Source: Strigamia acuminata
Taxonomy: Eukaryota > Arthropoda > Chilopoda > Geophilomorpha > Linotaeniidae
Assembly: GCA_949358305.1 (NCBI GenBank)
Contig: OX442324.1
Span: 1,353,501-1,417,500 of the forward strand
Direction of reading: 5' to 3'
DNA: 64,000 nt
Under the pieces are notes generated by a model, which ran no database searches, had not been told where the DNA came from, and worked only from the letters and a program-made list of their open reading frames with translations. Made by a program: the position numbers and the translations under genes. Position 1 is the first letter of the stretch. Every line of letters starts with the position of its first letter. This document shows positions 21,115-33,090 of this stretch, piece by piece.

Positions 21115-23880
21115 ATGGCATTACGTAGAACATGGGGACCATTAGACCCCGCTTGCATCACTCGTGGCGGGATATTTCGAGGCGCGCTGCCCGATTTTTA
21201 CCGACGATGTTTCGGCGAAGACGCCGACCCTTGGCGCCTGCGAATACTACATTCCCGATGCATCGCCCGACGTTGGGTACGAGACTGCACGCTCCTGGAT
21301 ACGTTCCCGGAGGGGATGCGCGAAGGCATCGCCACAGAGTTAGCTCGTGACGATGACCCGAAATCGCCGATTTTCCACCCCGGATTGTCAAGTCAGTACA
21401 CTGGCAACCCGGCGGAGGAACACGTGCTGCATGCGTGGCGAGCAGCCGAGACAGAAGAGGCCCGTGAGGCCATCTATCAGCATTATAGACAACAGCTGGT
21501 GGATACCGCTACGGCAGTGGCCGAGCGCATCCTCCAAAACGAGGGGATGACCGCGGATGATATTCATCTGTGGTTTGAGAGGCTGCGATTGGGAGAGAGT
21601 ACGCCCCAGTGGAGACCTCGGATGGGAATTTTAACATCCCAAGCCGAGATGTGGCAGCTCCACTACCTGGGGATTTTGGGGCCCAAGAGCAGCTACCCGC
21701 GGAAGCGCAAGCGCTCCAAAGGCGCCGGGGACAGCCAGTCGCGTTCCCCAGCGACAACCAAGAAGCAGCGTGTCGCTCAAAACACGACTGAAGGCAACGA
21801 AGCCGGGCCATCCACTAGTACGGTGCGTGACCCTTCGCAGTATTCCCGACCGCGAATTTTCGTAAACCGTCAGATTAAAGACGGTAAGGAGTACAAGGAG
21901 GTTTGGATGTCTGGTGACGAAGAGCGAGTCTCTCGTCCCAGCACTTCTAGACGTCCGCTGACTCATCGCGAGCAGCGAAAAAAAGATCGCAAGGAGCGAT
22001 ACTTCGCGAGGTGCGAAGCTCGGGGCCGTCCCATCCCCGAACCCGCCTACATCTCCAAGAGAGCGGGTCGACGAAGTGGTAGCCAGTCAGGTGAGCGAAA
22101 CGTCCCAGCGGCAGATACGCGGGACCTTCGCGAGATTCTGACTCAGATGAAGCGGACGAAACTGACACGTTTCGATCCCGCGATGAAACACGCCAGGAAG
22201 ATGGGTGTTGTCACCGACGGGAAGGTGACCCCACACGAGGTGGCAAGGTGGCTCGCAGACTACATAAATTCGCGACCACGACCCGATGGCATGCCAACCG
22301 CCATCGTGCAGCCTTCGGGCTCCGGACAACATCTCCCGGCGCCCCAAGTCGCAATGACTGGAGTGCAGACGACGGAGACGCCACCACCGCCGACGCAGCC
22401 AACACCACCGCTGCCGACGCCAACGCTGCCGACCAAGACGCAGCCGCCTCCGAACCTGCCGCCGCCGTCGTTGTTGAATTCGAGCGATCCGCCGGATTTA
22501 CCCACCGACCGCTCAGTCCCTCTCCCCGTTGGACAGAGCATTATGCAGGAATGTCGAGCCAATTTGACCGGCATTTACAGGCCGAGCCAACCCCGACCCG
22601 GTTCCTCGGCCCTGTTTTTCGAGAGGCGAGACGAAGAAGCGCGACTCGCGAGAGAAGCCGCCAATCCGACTATCTCCGAGCTCTCAGCGTTTCGCTTCGT
22701 GATGGAAGACCCAAGAGTCTCCGCGCCCGCCTTGCGAGGTGTGGATCAGGCCCAGCGATATTTCATCGAATGGGCAACGGCGATGATGAGTAAGCTCTCG
22801 TGTGCCTTCACTGCGGATTCGGAGCGATCGAATCCAGTGAATCGTCGCAGCCTACAGCTATCATTGACCAAGGTCATGATGCAGCTGCTAACCCCAGCAC
22901 TCTTCGGAGAAGGGCGTCAGGCGATGGCCGCATGGTCTGTCGTGGACAGAGAGGGTGTACAGGTTCCCCGTGCACTCCTCGCAGAGTGGAGCTCCATTCT
23001 GCCCGACCCTGTGTTGACTCGGTACGAGCTAACCAGGGATGTGGTAAACCCCGAATTTGAGGGGTACAAGTTGCGAAGCACGGCGTTTCGCTATACCTCC
23101 GCCACCTGGACAGCGGCGCCTACCCAACAACTGCGCGCCTTGACCATCCAGACGGAAGAATCGGCAGAGGATGTAGAAATGGTGATCTCGCCGACGAGCG
23201 GAGTTCCGATTCCGCCACCGATGCCTGCGGAGATATCCCCGCAAGGACCCGCCCTGTTCGAAGTGGCGGGTAAGCCAAAGCGCTTACTGTGCCGAACGCC
23301 ACCCGTCAGGTCCGTCGAGCAAACGAAGCCGACACCGCCCGGGACCTCACCGGCCCGAGCGGCGACAACGACACAAGCCGTGATTCCCGCAGCCACCCAG
23401 AAGCCGAAGCCGGCACCGCCTCCACCAGACTATTACGGGCGAATCATCGAAGAGTTTCCCCATCTTTCGATGACCACGGCGACCAGGAGGTTTATCCTCG
23501 CGCAGCGGGACAAAGGCAAATCGGTCTTCATCTGGCTTCACAACCAGATCCGGAAGACTAAGGACCTCATCTTCCACCAGAGGTTGCTGAGAGCCCACCG
23601 TGCACCAGCGACGCCAGCGGAAGCCAATGCCATCCGGCATACGAACACCGGCTTCTCCGCCTACATCCCGAGCGTTTGGTTACACGAGAGGACGCGTGCC
23701 CCGCATGAGCCAGTTGACGGCCATGCATTATGCTTCATTACGGAGCATGAGGACCCCCGAGATCGGTCCTCGGCGTTAGTAGGCGATCTACCCGCGCCAC
23801 CCGGCACTCAACCGCCTGTCCCTGGAGTGAGTTACGCCCAGGTGACGGACTCAGTGTCGGGTCCCCCAGGAAAGAAGTGA
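21115..23880 (+). CDS. Gypsy-A ORF3: 921-aa protein of unknown function, conserved in gypsy-B
   Basis: I do not recognise a known domain. It sits in the env position but has no visible signal peptide, transmembrane segment or furin-type site, so it does not look like a membrane glycoprotein. Visible parts: an N-terminal globular region (residues 1-200, ending near AEMWQLHYLGILG), a basic Ser/Arg/Lys-rich segment (about 200-340), a Pro/Thr-rich linker (about 430-470), a second globular region with LTPALFGEGRQAMAAWSVVD, another Pro-rich linker, and a C-terminal helical segment with FHQRLLRAHR. All three globular parts have clear counterparts in gypsy-B. The start codon abuts a splice acceptor. 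The layout recalls a nucleic-acid-binding or structural protein, but that is inference. Confidence 0.85.
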   Translation: MALRRTWGPLDPACITRGGIFRGALPDFYRRCFGEDADPWRLRILHSRCIARRWVRDCTLLDTFPEGMREGIATELARDDDPKSPIFHPGLSSQYTGNPAEEHVLHAWRAAETEEAREAIYQHYRQQLVDTATAVAERILQNEGMTADDIHLWFERLRLGESTPQWRPRMGILTSQAEMWQLHYLGILGPKSSYPRKRKRSKGAGDSQSRSPATTKKQRVAQNTTEGNEAGPSTSTVRDPSQYSRPRIFVNRQIKDGKEYKEVWMSGDEERVSRPSTSRRPLTHREQRKKDRKERYFARCEARGRPIPEPAYISKRAGRRSGSQSGERNVPAADTRDLREILTQMKRTKLTRFDPAMKHARKMGVVTDGKVTPHEVARWLADYINSRPRPDGMPTAIVQPSGSGQHLPAPQVAMTGVQTTETPPPPTQPTPPLPTPTLPTKTQPPPNLPPPSLLNSSDPPDLPTDRSVPLPVGQSIMQECRANLTGIYRPSQPRPGSSALFFERRDEEARLAREAANPTISELSAFRFVMEDPRVSAPALRGVDQAQRYFIEWATAMMSKLSCAFTADSERSNPVNRRSLQLSLTKVMMQLLTPALFGEGRQAMAAWSVVDREGVQVPRALLAEWSSILPDPVLTRYELTRDVVNPEFEGYKLRSTAFRYTSATWTAAPTQQLRALTIQTEESAEDVEMVISPTSGVPIPPPMPAEISPQGPALFEVAGKPKRLLCRTPPVRSVEQTKPTPPGTSPARAATTTQAVIPAATQKPKPAPPPPDYYGRIIEEFPHLSMTTATRRFILAQRDKGKSVFIWLHNQIRKTKDLIFHQRLLRAHRAPATPAEANAIRHTNTGFSAYIPSVWLHERTRAPHEPVDGHALCFITEHEDPRDRSSALVGDLPAPPGTQPPVPGVSYAQVTDSVSGPPGKK

Positions 23881-23904
23881 TCGCTCAGCCCCACGGTCTG
23901 AGCT

Positions 23905-23916
23905 CGGAGGGGGAAG
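23905..23916 (+). promoter_or_regulatory. Polypurine tract of gypsy-A
   Basis: The sequence ggagggggaag lies immediately before the 3' LTR start, where plus-strand DNA synthesis would be primed. Confidence 0.8.
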
Positions 23917-24934
23917 TGTTGTGACCCGACTGGACCGGGGTCAACGAAGAGTTTCTCTCGTGACCTCGTTTCGGGTGTAAGGGGAGCCGCAAGCGCGTCT
24001 CCCTTCCCTCAGTGCATTGACATCTAGTCAATGGACAGGCGTCTGCCCTGAGGGAGTGGGGATGGCTCGTCCACCCCACCATTGGGTGATTCCGGTCACC
24101 TGTCAACCCCGCTTTGTGCAAAGGAATGTGCCTTGCACTGAGCGGGCAGAACCAACACAACCATCAAACGAGAAACACACGTAAACCCGTCGTCCTACAA
24201 GATCAGGCCCAAGTAAAATATACTGGGATTGACCAAGGACAAAGGACAATTTACCGTGAGTACGTTTGGTCAGTGTCAAACTCCGCAGAGTAACCTGCGA
24301 GATAAGATTACCACACTATTTTAGCACACCAGCTAGAAATAGTAAAAACCACTCCAGTTTAGCGAGTTGTGCAGACAAACGGTCGCACAAGCCTAAACTG
24401 CAGTAAAACCACGACGAGCGTTCCCGCCGCTGTGTGACCGCCGGGAGCCAGAAGAGTCCGCCGCTGTGTGATCGCCGGACACCACACAAAAAACCTAGAC
24501 AACAGACCGAAGTAAGCCTTTTAACTAAGCATTCACTCGCGCCCGACCAGCGTGAGCCCGAAGGACCAGCCAGAGACGAGCCGAGGACGCCATATTGCCA
24601 CGCCGGCCCAAGACGACATCGCGTTGCCACAACGAGGACGCCATCTTGGACACGACCGAGACAACAGACGACCTCGCCGATTCCAGCCAGCTTTCATCAT
24701 ACCTTTACCTTTCCATTTCCCTTCACCCATTCCGATTTACCTTTTACCTACCTTTCATATATATATATAAGATATATCTGTACATTGTCCCACAGAATAA
24801 ATCTATATTATATTTTACCTTTTATATCTGTGTAATCATTTCTTTGGGTAAACCGCTTGAGACAAAGCGGTAGTGAGTTAGTCGAATTAAGTAATCAACC
24901 CACGAGTTAGCGACGGTTAGAGTTGAGCGCGACA
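23917..24934 (+). repeat. 3' LTR of gypsy-A
   Basis: Same length (1018 bp) and, by direct reading, same sequence as the 5' LTR, followed by the TAGT duplication at 24935-24938. AATAAA lies at about 24796. Confidence 0.95.
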
Positions 24935-24938
24935 TAGT

Positions 24939-26697
24939 TTACCAAACACTTGGTGCTACTCGTGGTTACTGTAAACAGACTGCTTTGGCACCAACAGGCG
25001 ATGGAACCAACTCCCAATAATAATTGGCGCTACTTGCGGTTACAGAATGCTTTCATACCGCAAATTACCATTCTGTCCTGCCAGGAGGATACTGAATTGC
25101 ATAGAAGCGGGTTTCTCCTCGGCGAGACCGTTGATTGAACATTAGAATCCAACTAAAACCTTTAATCGGTTAAATGTATTGTTCTGCCGAACAATGCGCG
25201 GTTTCAAGCGATTAAACCATCAACAAGAAACCAAATAACTCATACTAAATACCGTACGAAACATATACCAAATGCCGTATAAAACATATACCAAATACCG
25301 TATAAAAACATATACGAATACCGTATAAATGCCGTATAAACTTATACCAAATGCCTTGAAGACAAGAACCAAGAGTTAACTTATAACTAAGAACTGTGAC
25401 TGTGTGTGTGAACTGACCGATTGTGTGCTGACTATTGTGTGTGTCAGGGAATATATATTGTATTGGATTAAGGGATTTGATCACTTATCCAATTGGAACA
25501 TGGGTTCCAGGAATCCCGCCAATCCCGTGATACCGGAAGTGGATACGGAGGAACACAAACGGATTATGCAAATTACTTGGCACAACCGGAACTGGATACC
25601 CAGGACCGGAAATGGATTCCACCAATCAAATCGATCGGTTGATCGGTTGATCACCAAATGTTCTGTCCCGCAGAAACTGATGTTAAACTGTATTTAACCA
25701 TCGATAGACATTAATATATCTTTATATTAATGTTCACAAAGCTTCGTTTTACTCTAATAAATATAGGTTTATATTTATTTACACAATTTTATTCATATTC
25801 ATATTTACCGCTAAATCGCGATCGCGCCACCTAGTGACAACATTGCGCATTGAGAAATGCGGTTTTAGCAGACGAATCTTCGTGATTCGGCCGGAATACT
25901 TTGATATCAAGTAGGAATGATTATTAATACTAATTAATACATCATCTTTTACCATTGAAACCTCATAAATAGCTTTATTTAGGAATTATATCAGTTTTAC
26001 ACAGAATAATGTAAAAATACCGTCATAATGGCGTAACAGCGCTTTTCCGGAGAAAATAGGCATTTATATCCATTGTAAACCGTCATACATCCCCCTTAAT
26101 AACACTACTATATAAGACTTTATAGGGTTTTGTTATTCTCGTAATTAGCTAAATGCTATTTTTCGGACTTGTTGAATCTTGGAGATACTGTAACTTCCAA
26201 TTTTGGAATTGATTTTACGTAAATCAGTTGAATTATCTAAATTCTGGATTTCTGCCGAAATAACTTTTCTAATAACACAAATTCAAGTTTGAGAATTTGT
26301 TTTCTAGTCTTCTTATTGAAGAAACCTACGTCATACATAGAATCATCATTTGTATTATCACAACTTATTTATTTCATATGCTTAGTCAAATGTATCGCTA
26401 TAAATATATAATCATGGATTCAGATGATAAGATTTGACAATTAGAAATCATAATTGTCCCCCTTAATTATCATAACTGGAGTCGATTTTTTAGAAAGACT
26501 TTTGGAATTCTTTGTATCATTTGACTAATTTAATTAAACTAGTTGCCTTAATAATGTGGCATTACTTTTCAAGATTTTATATTAATTCTAACATTTATAT
26601 TTTTTTTCCCCTTTTCTTTAGAAACGAGGTCATAATTCATAGAGAAAAGATTTTCTGTTACTCTATAATTGGAAGATCTTTTGATCTGAAGAATTTC
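24939..26697. other. AT-rich sequence without a recognisable gene; short tandem repeat near 25245-25355
   Basis: At about 25245-25355 a motif like ATACCAAATGCCGTATAAAACAT recurs about five times with changes. On the minus strand, purine tracts of the form attaaggggga occur near 26092 and 26459; the first is followed by TGTATGACGG and could mark a degraded LTR belonging to the gag-like ORF upstream. No second LTR copy was found to prove it. Confidence 0.4.
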
Positions 26698-27618
26698 CTA
26701 CATTTTGTGTCGAGAAAGCTTCTCAAATAAGTCGGACATAGACTTATTAATAACCGTTGTTATTCTGGTTTCTATTTCTGCTGTTATTCTGGTTTCCATT
26801 TCTGTAAGCCGTTGTTCCAATACTTCGGTGGTGACCCAATTTTGTCGGGGTCGTTTAAATGAGTCTTTTGACACATTTGAACAATCAAAATTCTTATTCT
26901 GATTATTAGATTTTCGTTTAGACCATGTGGGACAATCTTGTTTCGTATGTCCCGGTTGTTTACAATGAAAACATTTGCGGACGTAAGTGAAGGTGGCATC
27001 CTGTGGGTTTGTAGTTTCAGGTACTGAACGGCGTATGCCATTTTCTCCACATATAAATTTGTTGGTCTGATGGCTAGTTGAACTAATATTAGATCGACTA
27101 GGCAAGTTTTCTTCAAACACCGTTTTTGTGGAGAAAGTACTTTTTTCCCGAAACGTTCGATCGAACGGTCCATTTGCTTGAGTAGTTGAAACTATTGTTT
27201 TTGAACTCGTATCGCAAAATGAAGAATAAACGTCCGTACTCTCTAACTTTCTTTTAGAAGATTGAGGATTTTGAATCTGGTCTCCCGACCTTTGTGGTGG
27301 ACTAGATTGGTCACGTCCTCTGAACGGCAACTCTTTTGTGAACGATTGTTCGACAATTGCTTGATTTGGATTGGAAATTGGCTGCGAAATCCTATCGTTG
27401 AGTTTTCTCCTTAGATCATGCTTATTTATATACCTAATTGCTTCGTCTAGGGTCGCAAATTGATTTAGATTTAAATCATACTTTTGACTGCAGAACATTA
27501 GTACCTGATCATCCGTAAGCATTTTGGATTGACTATTGGACGGTTGATAACTTAAACCTAAGTTTGTCCGCTTGTTTTCTCCTTTGAGATCGACCATATT
27601 CAATGGTTTTTGAGCCAT
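26698..27618 (-). CDS. Gag-like protein with one CCHC zinc knuckle, no pol attached
   Basis: From the ATG at 27618 (MAQKPLNMVDLK; the frame is open further upstream to 27708) the ORF encodes about 306 residues. It has a short helical N-terminal region, a polar middle and one retroviral-type zinc knuckle CFHCKQPGHTKQDC near 26970-26930, then a basic segment and a C-terminal helix with heptad-like ITAEIETRITTVI. This is the layout of a small retrotransposon gag. No protease, RT or integrase is visible on either side within several kilobases, so it is a gag-only remnant, a nonautonomous element or, less likely, a domesticated gag gene. The uninterrupted frame is notable among decayed neighbours. 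Confidence 0.6.
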   Translation of the reverse strand: MAQKPLNMVDLKGENKRTNLGLSYQPSNSQSKMLTDDQVLMFCSQKYDLNLNQFATLDEAIRYINKHDLRRKLNDRISQPISNPNQAIVEQSFTKELPFRGRDQSSPPQRSGDQIQNPQSSKRKLESTDVYSSFCDTSSKTIVSTTQANGPFDRTFREKSTFSTKTVFEENLPSRSNISSTSHQTNKFICGENGIRRSVPETTNPQDATFTYVRKCFHCKQPGHTKQDCPTWSKRKSNNQNKNFDCSNVSKDSFKRPRQNWVTTEVLEQRLTEMETRITAEIETRITTVINKSMSDLFEKLSRHKM

Positions 27619-27708
27619 AATAAATTCAAAAATTTGAAGTTTCTGATCCTTTAATTTATAAAGAACACGAATATATTCTTTTAAAAGAATAATATAATAC
27701 ACTTTCAA

Positions 27709-30700
27709 CGAGAAATACTTTTAAATTTTACTTTTAACAAAGTAAAATTTAAACTTTGCGTTTGCTTAACACGTGTTAGCTTTGCAGGTTACACGGTACA
27801 AAATTCGAATCGTGACTGAGATCAGACAGCGTGATCAAGATGGCTTTCTGGAACACGTCTGCGGGTCTGGTCTGGAAGCGAATGATCAGTGACTGATCTG
27901 GTCCCCCTTTAATAGCAGGGGGCTGGGGATCCCTAGATCTCCTAACTCCTGATTGGCGAATTCTGTGTTAGTCAATGATATAACGTTTGTTATACATAAT
28001 TAGCAGTTCTCTACTAAGTCCGTTTTCTTCAGAATTTCAGTTTTACCGATAAAGTAAAATTCTTTCAAGAAATATTCGTAAATATGTCCAAATGTATTTT
28101 TCCATAAAATAAAGTAAATTCTATTTCAACTTCTGATTTGGGTTTTTTTTTACCAATCCAAATAATTAAATAATTTTCTTCGAAAATATTTCTTCTTTTA
28201 ATTATTCTGTTTTGCGCGTAATATCTTTACAACCACAGTTTTAATAAAGTTTTCTCAAACTTCCAAAATACTGTTATCTTTATCCTTATTCAATTACCTT
28301 TCAAATAATCGTTCCTTTTAATTGGATTCCAATTTCGCTTTCAAACATTGTGTTATTTCCAATAGGAAAAAATAATTTTCGGGAGTTAAATTCAATTTTT
28401 TGAGTGTAAAAATAAATTTATAAGATGTTTACATCCATTTCCCCCTTTTTTAACAAAATTTTTTAACAAATAAAATTCGTTAAAATACTGTAAATTTGTT
28501 GCGAGAAAAATTCTCACTTTAAACAATAAGGTTATTTAATACGAATGCGTACTTGTTTTCGGGAGAAAACTATTCGTAAATCCTTTAGACTTTTGGGTGA
28601 AAATTATTCATCAAATCTTTTTTGATTGCTTTTGATTTTTCGAGAGAAAATATCTAGCTAAGTTTCAATTTTCCTGAGCGGACAATTGTTTTCACAATTG
28701 GTTATTCCTTTGTGGTATTTACGAAGGACGTGTCTTTGATTATTTGTTTTTAATAATTCGTCCCCCTTATCTCTAATAACGAGATGTTTTTGTAAAAATC
28801 TTTTATTTTTAGAATAAAAGAATATTAGATTGCAATTTCCGTAAATAATTTCATCTGTTGCAACATTTCCCCAATTCAACCTTTCGAATAAAAGATGAAC
28901 CTGGAGAACTTCACTGTCAAACTTCTATTCCTATCGCACCAAAATTCGTAATTCACTTGTTTGGAATTTTGAATAACACGTTATGACGATCATGCAGTCG
29001 CTCATCGATATAGCGACAAATTACGCCAATAGATGGCGCTGACGACCAAAAGCGGCAAATTCGAATAGAATTTGTCACTTGACGTAAAACCACATAAAAT
29101 ACAACTTTTATGTGATTTTAAGGCAGAAAATCAACGTTATCTTATGTTTATGGCAATAAATATAGATATTAGGTTGTTTTGTGGTAACTCTGCAAAGTTA
29201 CCCCAAAAACTAGGCCTAGGGGATTAAATCTCCCCCTCGCACCTGCTCCAAGCGTGGACCCCCGCGGATCAAGTTGAAGGACTTAATCCAAAAGTGTTCC
29301 TCGCTATCCAGTTCCTGTCCCGACCTAGCAGAGAGCTATGGTCTGTCTAGCTGACCACCTGGACTGAAAATGTGTCCTGAGTATCCCATCACCTGGACCA
29401 GTGATTGGGGGGATTTGCAGGACCATTGCTCTCATTGGAGCAATGGCCAAGCTATTGTTTTCCCCGAGTATATACTTCCTCGCAACAGGAAGTAGCTCGC
29501 TCTTGACCAGATATTTTGACTATATGTTTTCTTGAGCCCTTTCTACTACTCCGGTTGTCATGTTGATTGCGCAGACACTTGCTTGTCTGTTGATTGCGCA
29601 GTCAATGCCCCTTATACTGCGGGCCTATGACAACCTACATACGGCGTACACTTGACGTGGAGATGGGTGATATGATGCCTCCATGTCCGGGTGCCCGATG
29701 ACGGCTGTGTGGCCGTGAGGAGATCAGGTCGCGGCGATGAGTAGTAAGAATCCCGTCGGACCGGATATAATTCAACAAGTGTTCCACAAGGCCTGCCAGT
29801 TACAGTAAGCCACGGCTGCCGAACAGCGTGTCGAAAATGTAACATTAGGGTTGAAATAACTAAACTCGGAAAAGTTTAGTTAGATTAAATCCCCAGCTAG
29901 TTTATGTCACAACTCAACATTGTGCATAAACACGGATACTTCTTCCAGAACTGTACAAAACTGAAGACTAGCTACATTAGCATTTACTTGCCAGTAAATG
30001 TGTAGCTAAATTGCCAACTTTATGTAAGCAGAATTATTACGAGTATTTACTGAAAAGTAATACTCTAATAAATGCATCCATTGCACGGAACCAGAAGTTA
30101 TGATTGTGAACTCGCAACAGTTTACTCTCGTATGAAGAACCAATTTGACGTATCACACCAATTATAACTGTCTTAAAACATTTATAAGAGGTCAATTGGT
30201 AAATGGCTCTCACAAGCCATTTAAACCAATAACCGCCCCAAGTTTGTGGCGATGCAGATACAGTCAACCGGAAGTCCTCGGATACTAACCTTTTCATTAC
30301 AGATTCGAACCAGGACCAAATAATCAACCGATTCAGACGACATCTTACTGACCCGATGAAGCCGACTTGATATTATCATAGCGCCGGTTAGGCGACTGTA
30401 TGTATAGTTATCTACCCATTTATACGGCCACTTGTCGGCATAGTTATTGTGTAACTATATTTTATGCAAATTGATTAATATAATCACTTCACGGTGATTA
30501 TATTCAGATATCAATAAATATGTTATGTCTTGATAACCACCGGTTTCATTATTTTACCCAGTTCACACTTTAGGTTTGTTAACTTATCTCTCAACTACTA
30601 GAATTGATAGACTTGCTTGTTATGCCAAAATACACATTTTGAGCGGATAGCGTCATCGAAAGGTCATCGTCACAACGTGACACAATAAAAGTATCGATGT

Positions 30701-32336
30701 CACAATTAAGCAGTTTACTACTCGGTCCGCACGAGGACATGTAAATTACTTTTTTGCCGATAAAAATAATTTTTTTTGAAAAATATTTTGTAAAAGATTT
30801 TTCACTACTAATTTTGAATGAAATAAAATGATTTTATCTCAGATTTTGTTAATTGATTCTTCACAACGTAACATTCCCTTTAAGGTTGGATTTGCATCGA
30901 AATTCCATTTTTAAAAAAACTCTTCCTTTTACTTATCGCAAATAAAACATTACAATCGTTTTTTTTATTAAACTTTGACATGTAAATTATTTACGAGATA
31001 GGGTCATATTCCATTAGCTTTTTAGGCAAATTAACTCAATTCTTAATTTTTAGAGAAAATAATATATCTACTCGTAGAATATCTCTTTTTCCGAATAAAA
31101 TCTATGTTCAATAGAAAATAAACTTTTTCTGCGATTCTTAGTTTTTTTGAATGGAAAAATACAGCTTATTTTTCGTTTAAATCAAACATCCGATTTTTTA
31201 AAACTACAATCCGGTCAAATGGATTTGTTATTCCGGTTAAGGAATTCTCCACGGGGGAAAACTGTCCGATTAGATTTCTAAAAATATTCGTTGTTTTTCA
31301 AACAGCTAAATTTCATTTAGAAATTCTCAAAATTTGGGCGATCCAAATATCGTTGGAAACTTAAAACACTGTTAATATTTCCGAAAAGAAAAGATTGGAC
31401 AAAATCTTTTACTCTGCCAAGGGAAAGCGTTTATCGTGATTTGTAATTTTTGACAAAAATACTATTTCACGTGGTCGGCAACTTCATTCGCCGCCATTTT
31501 ATATTTTCATTGTTTTCCGAAGAAAACTGTACTTTTTGAAAATAATTAATTCCTTCGGATAAAGGTAATTTTTATTTCGATTTGCGAATCTTTTCCGCGA
31601 AATGGAGTGTGTTGTTCTTTCAAACAATAAAATCATCTTTGGTACCGATGGCCGTGGAAAATAAGTTCACGACACTTTTTAAATAAATCTCTACGAACCT
31701 TCGGTAACATTTCCACGCTGTTTCTTATCCGTTGTCCGCCGTAATTTCCAAGCATTCGTTCTCACCTTGCATCGAAGGTTTTGAGTGGCTTTCCTGTCGC
31801 GTTTTAACGGAGATCGTCGCGTATCGATACGGCGCGTGATCGCTGGGTATCGGTGTCGACGTAATGTTTTGGAAAACTTAATTTCTTGTAAACATTTCCA
31901 AATAGTTGCGGTGTTTTCTTATTTTAACGTTCAAGTGGAAAGATAAATCGGTAAGAAGTCCGCTGTCTAAACTTTATGTATTCTAGTTTTTTCAAATAAA
32001 ACAAACATCAAAAAATATCTGTTTTCTTATTTCACTCGAAACTTTTTGATTTCTTATTTTAAAATACTTCGTATTCCTTAAATTTTTTAACGAAAATAGG
32101 AAAGAAAATTCACTAAACGTTTCCAATTCATCAGCCTAACTTTTCACATGAAAATGTAAACTGAAAATCTATTTGCCCGTTTTTTAACTAAATCTTTTTA
32201 GTTAACTTTTTAATTCAAGATTCACTTTTGCAATTTGTCGCGTCCTACCTGGTGATAGGTTTAATGAGCTAACGTGTATTACTTTACCTGTGATCTTACT
32301 AAATATGTAAATTACCCAAATGAATACTAAGTATAT
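27709..32336. other. 4.6 kb of AT-rich DNA with no gene seen
   Basis: Long A/T runs and many stops in all frames. The only local structure noticed is a duplicated phrase TGTTGATTGCGCAG at about 29560 and 29590. It may hold old, unrecognisable LTR-element noncoding sequence, since purine tracts next to TG-starting segments recur, but nothing can be supported. Confidence 0.4.
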
Positions 32337-32339
32337 TTA

Positions 32340-33054
32340 AATGAACAAAGAGGTTTTATTCAAATAGGCGTAAGCCTTAAATACACTCAGTTTACAGCTA
32401 GAGTCGACTTGGTCAGAGTCGAACAAAGGATTTCCCAAGATGGCGTCGTCGGTTCCGCGTGGTCGGCGGAACAAAGGCGGCGTCTCGAGTTGTCGTAAAT
32501 TCGTCACGGATTCGTCGTTCACGGACGCGGTGGAATGCTCTTTCGAGACTTCTATCCGTGCCTGTTGTCTAGGGGTTGGTTTTAGCGTCTCAAGGCTCTG
32601 TCCAGAAACGTGGAGTTTCTTACAGGGCGCTTGGACACTTCGCAATGGAATAACCGTGGGTCGGTTATTCGGTGTGAATCCACAAGGGTTATTTTTCCTG
32701 CTTTCGCGGGGAAATAACACACAGTGTAAATTCGTGAGAGTTACAGTTGCACTGGAATCAGCGGTCCTCGATCAATCCTAACTTTTGGTGGAGTTGGCCT
32801 GACGGTGAGGTAGTTGCTGTGTTCTTGGTGTCGTTTGTGTAAGTTCTGCTTGCAGGGCGCGAAACTCCACCTGATATAGACCAGGGTGAGGGGCCTGGCT
32901 CGGCCAATGGGGGCCGGCCACGCGCCACCTCACCCCCTCGGGGCACGCGCTTCCCAGGGGGGGAAGGCGGAGCCAACGCGAGGGAACTGACCTTTCCTAG
33001 TGACTCATGTGGATGGCGTCCACTGGAGGGACGACCACCCGCAGGGTCACCACA
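32340..33054 (-). mobile_element. 3' LTR of gypsy-B (distal boundary approximate)
   Basis: On the minus strand a purine tract (gaagctgagggaggga) is followed at 33054 by TGTGGTGACCCTGCGGG, closely resembling the start of the gypsy-A LTR (TGTTGTGACCC). It contains a TATA-like tctatatcagg near 32875 and an AATAAA near 32360. No 5' LTR is present, so the far end is uncertain. Confidence 0.6.
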
Positions 33055-33090
33055 CGTCCCTCCCTCAGCTTCGATCATCGATCGGGGCGA

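Larger units (their letters stand above)
11786..24934 (+). mobile_element. Gypsy-A: complete, recently inserted gypsy-type LTR retrotransposon (13,149 bp)
   Basis: The element is bounded by two 1018-bp LTRs that appear identical base for base, and by the 4-bp duplication TAGT (11782-11785 and 24935-24938). Inside are a proline-tRNA-type primer-binding site, gag, pol in the order protease-RT-RNase H-integrase (gypsy/Metaviridae order), a long third ORF and a polypurine tract. Identical LTRs imply a very recent insertion. Despite this, gag and the pol tail each show one apparent single-base frame break (near 15752-15790 and 19420-19440), so either this copy is already damaged or the assembly has indel errors in A-rich runs. 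Confidence 0.95.

Noticed and set aside
32758-33078. Minus-strand ORF of 106 codons in the gypsy-B LTR
   Set aside because: It lies across the LTR start and promoter region and has no counterpart in gypsy-A.
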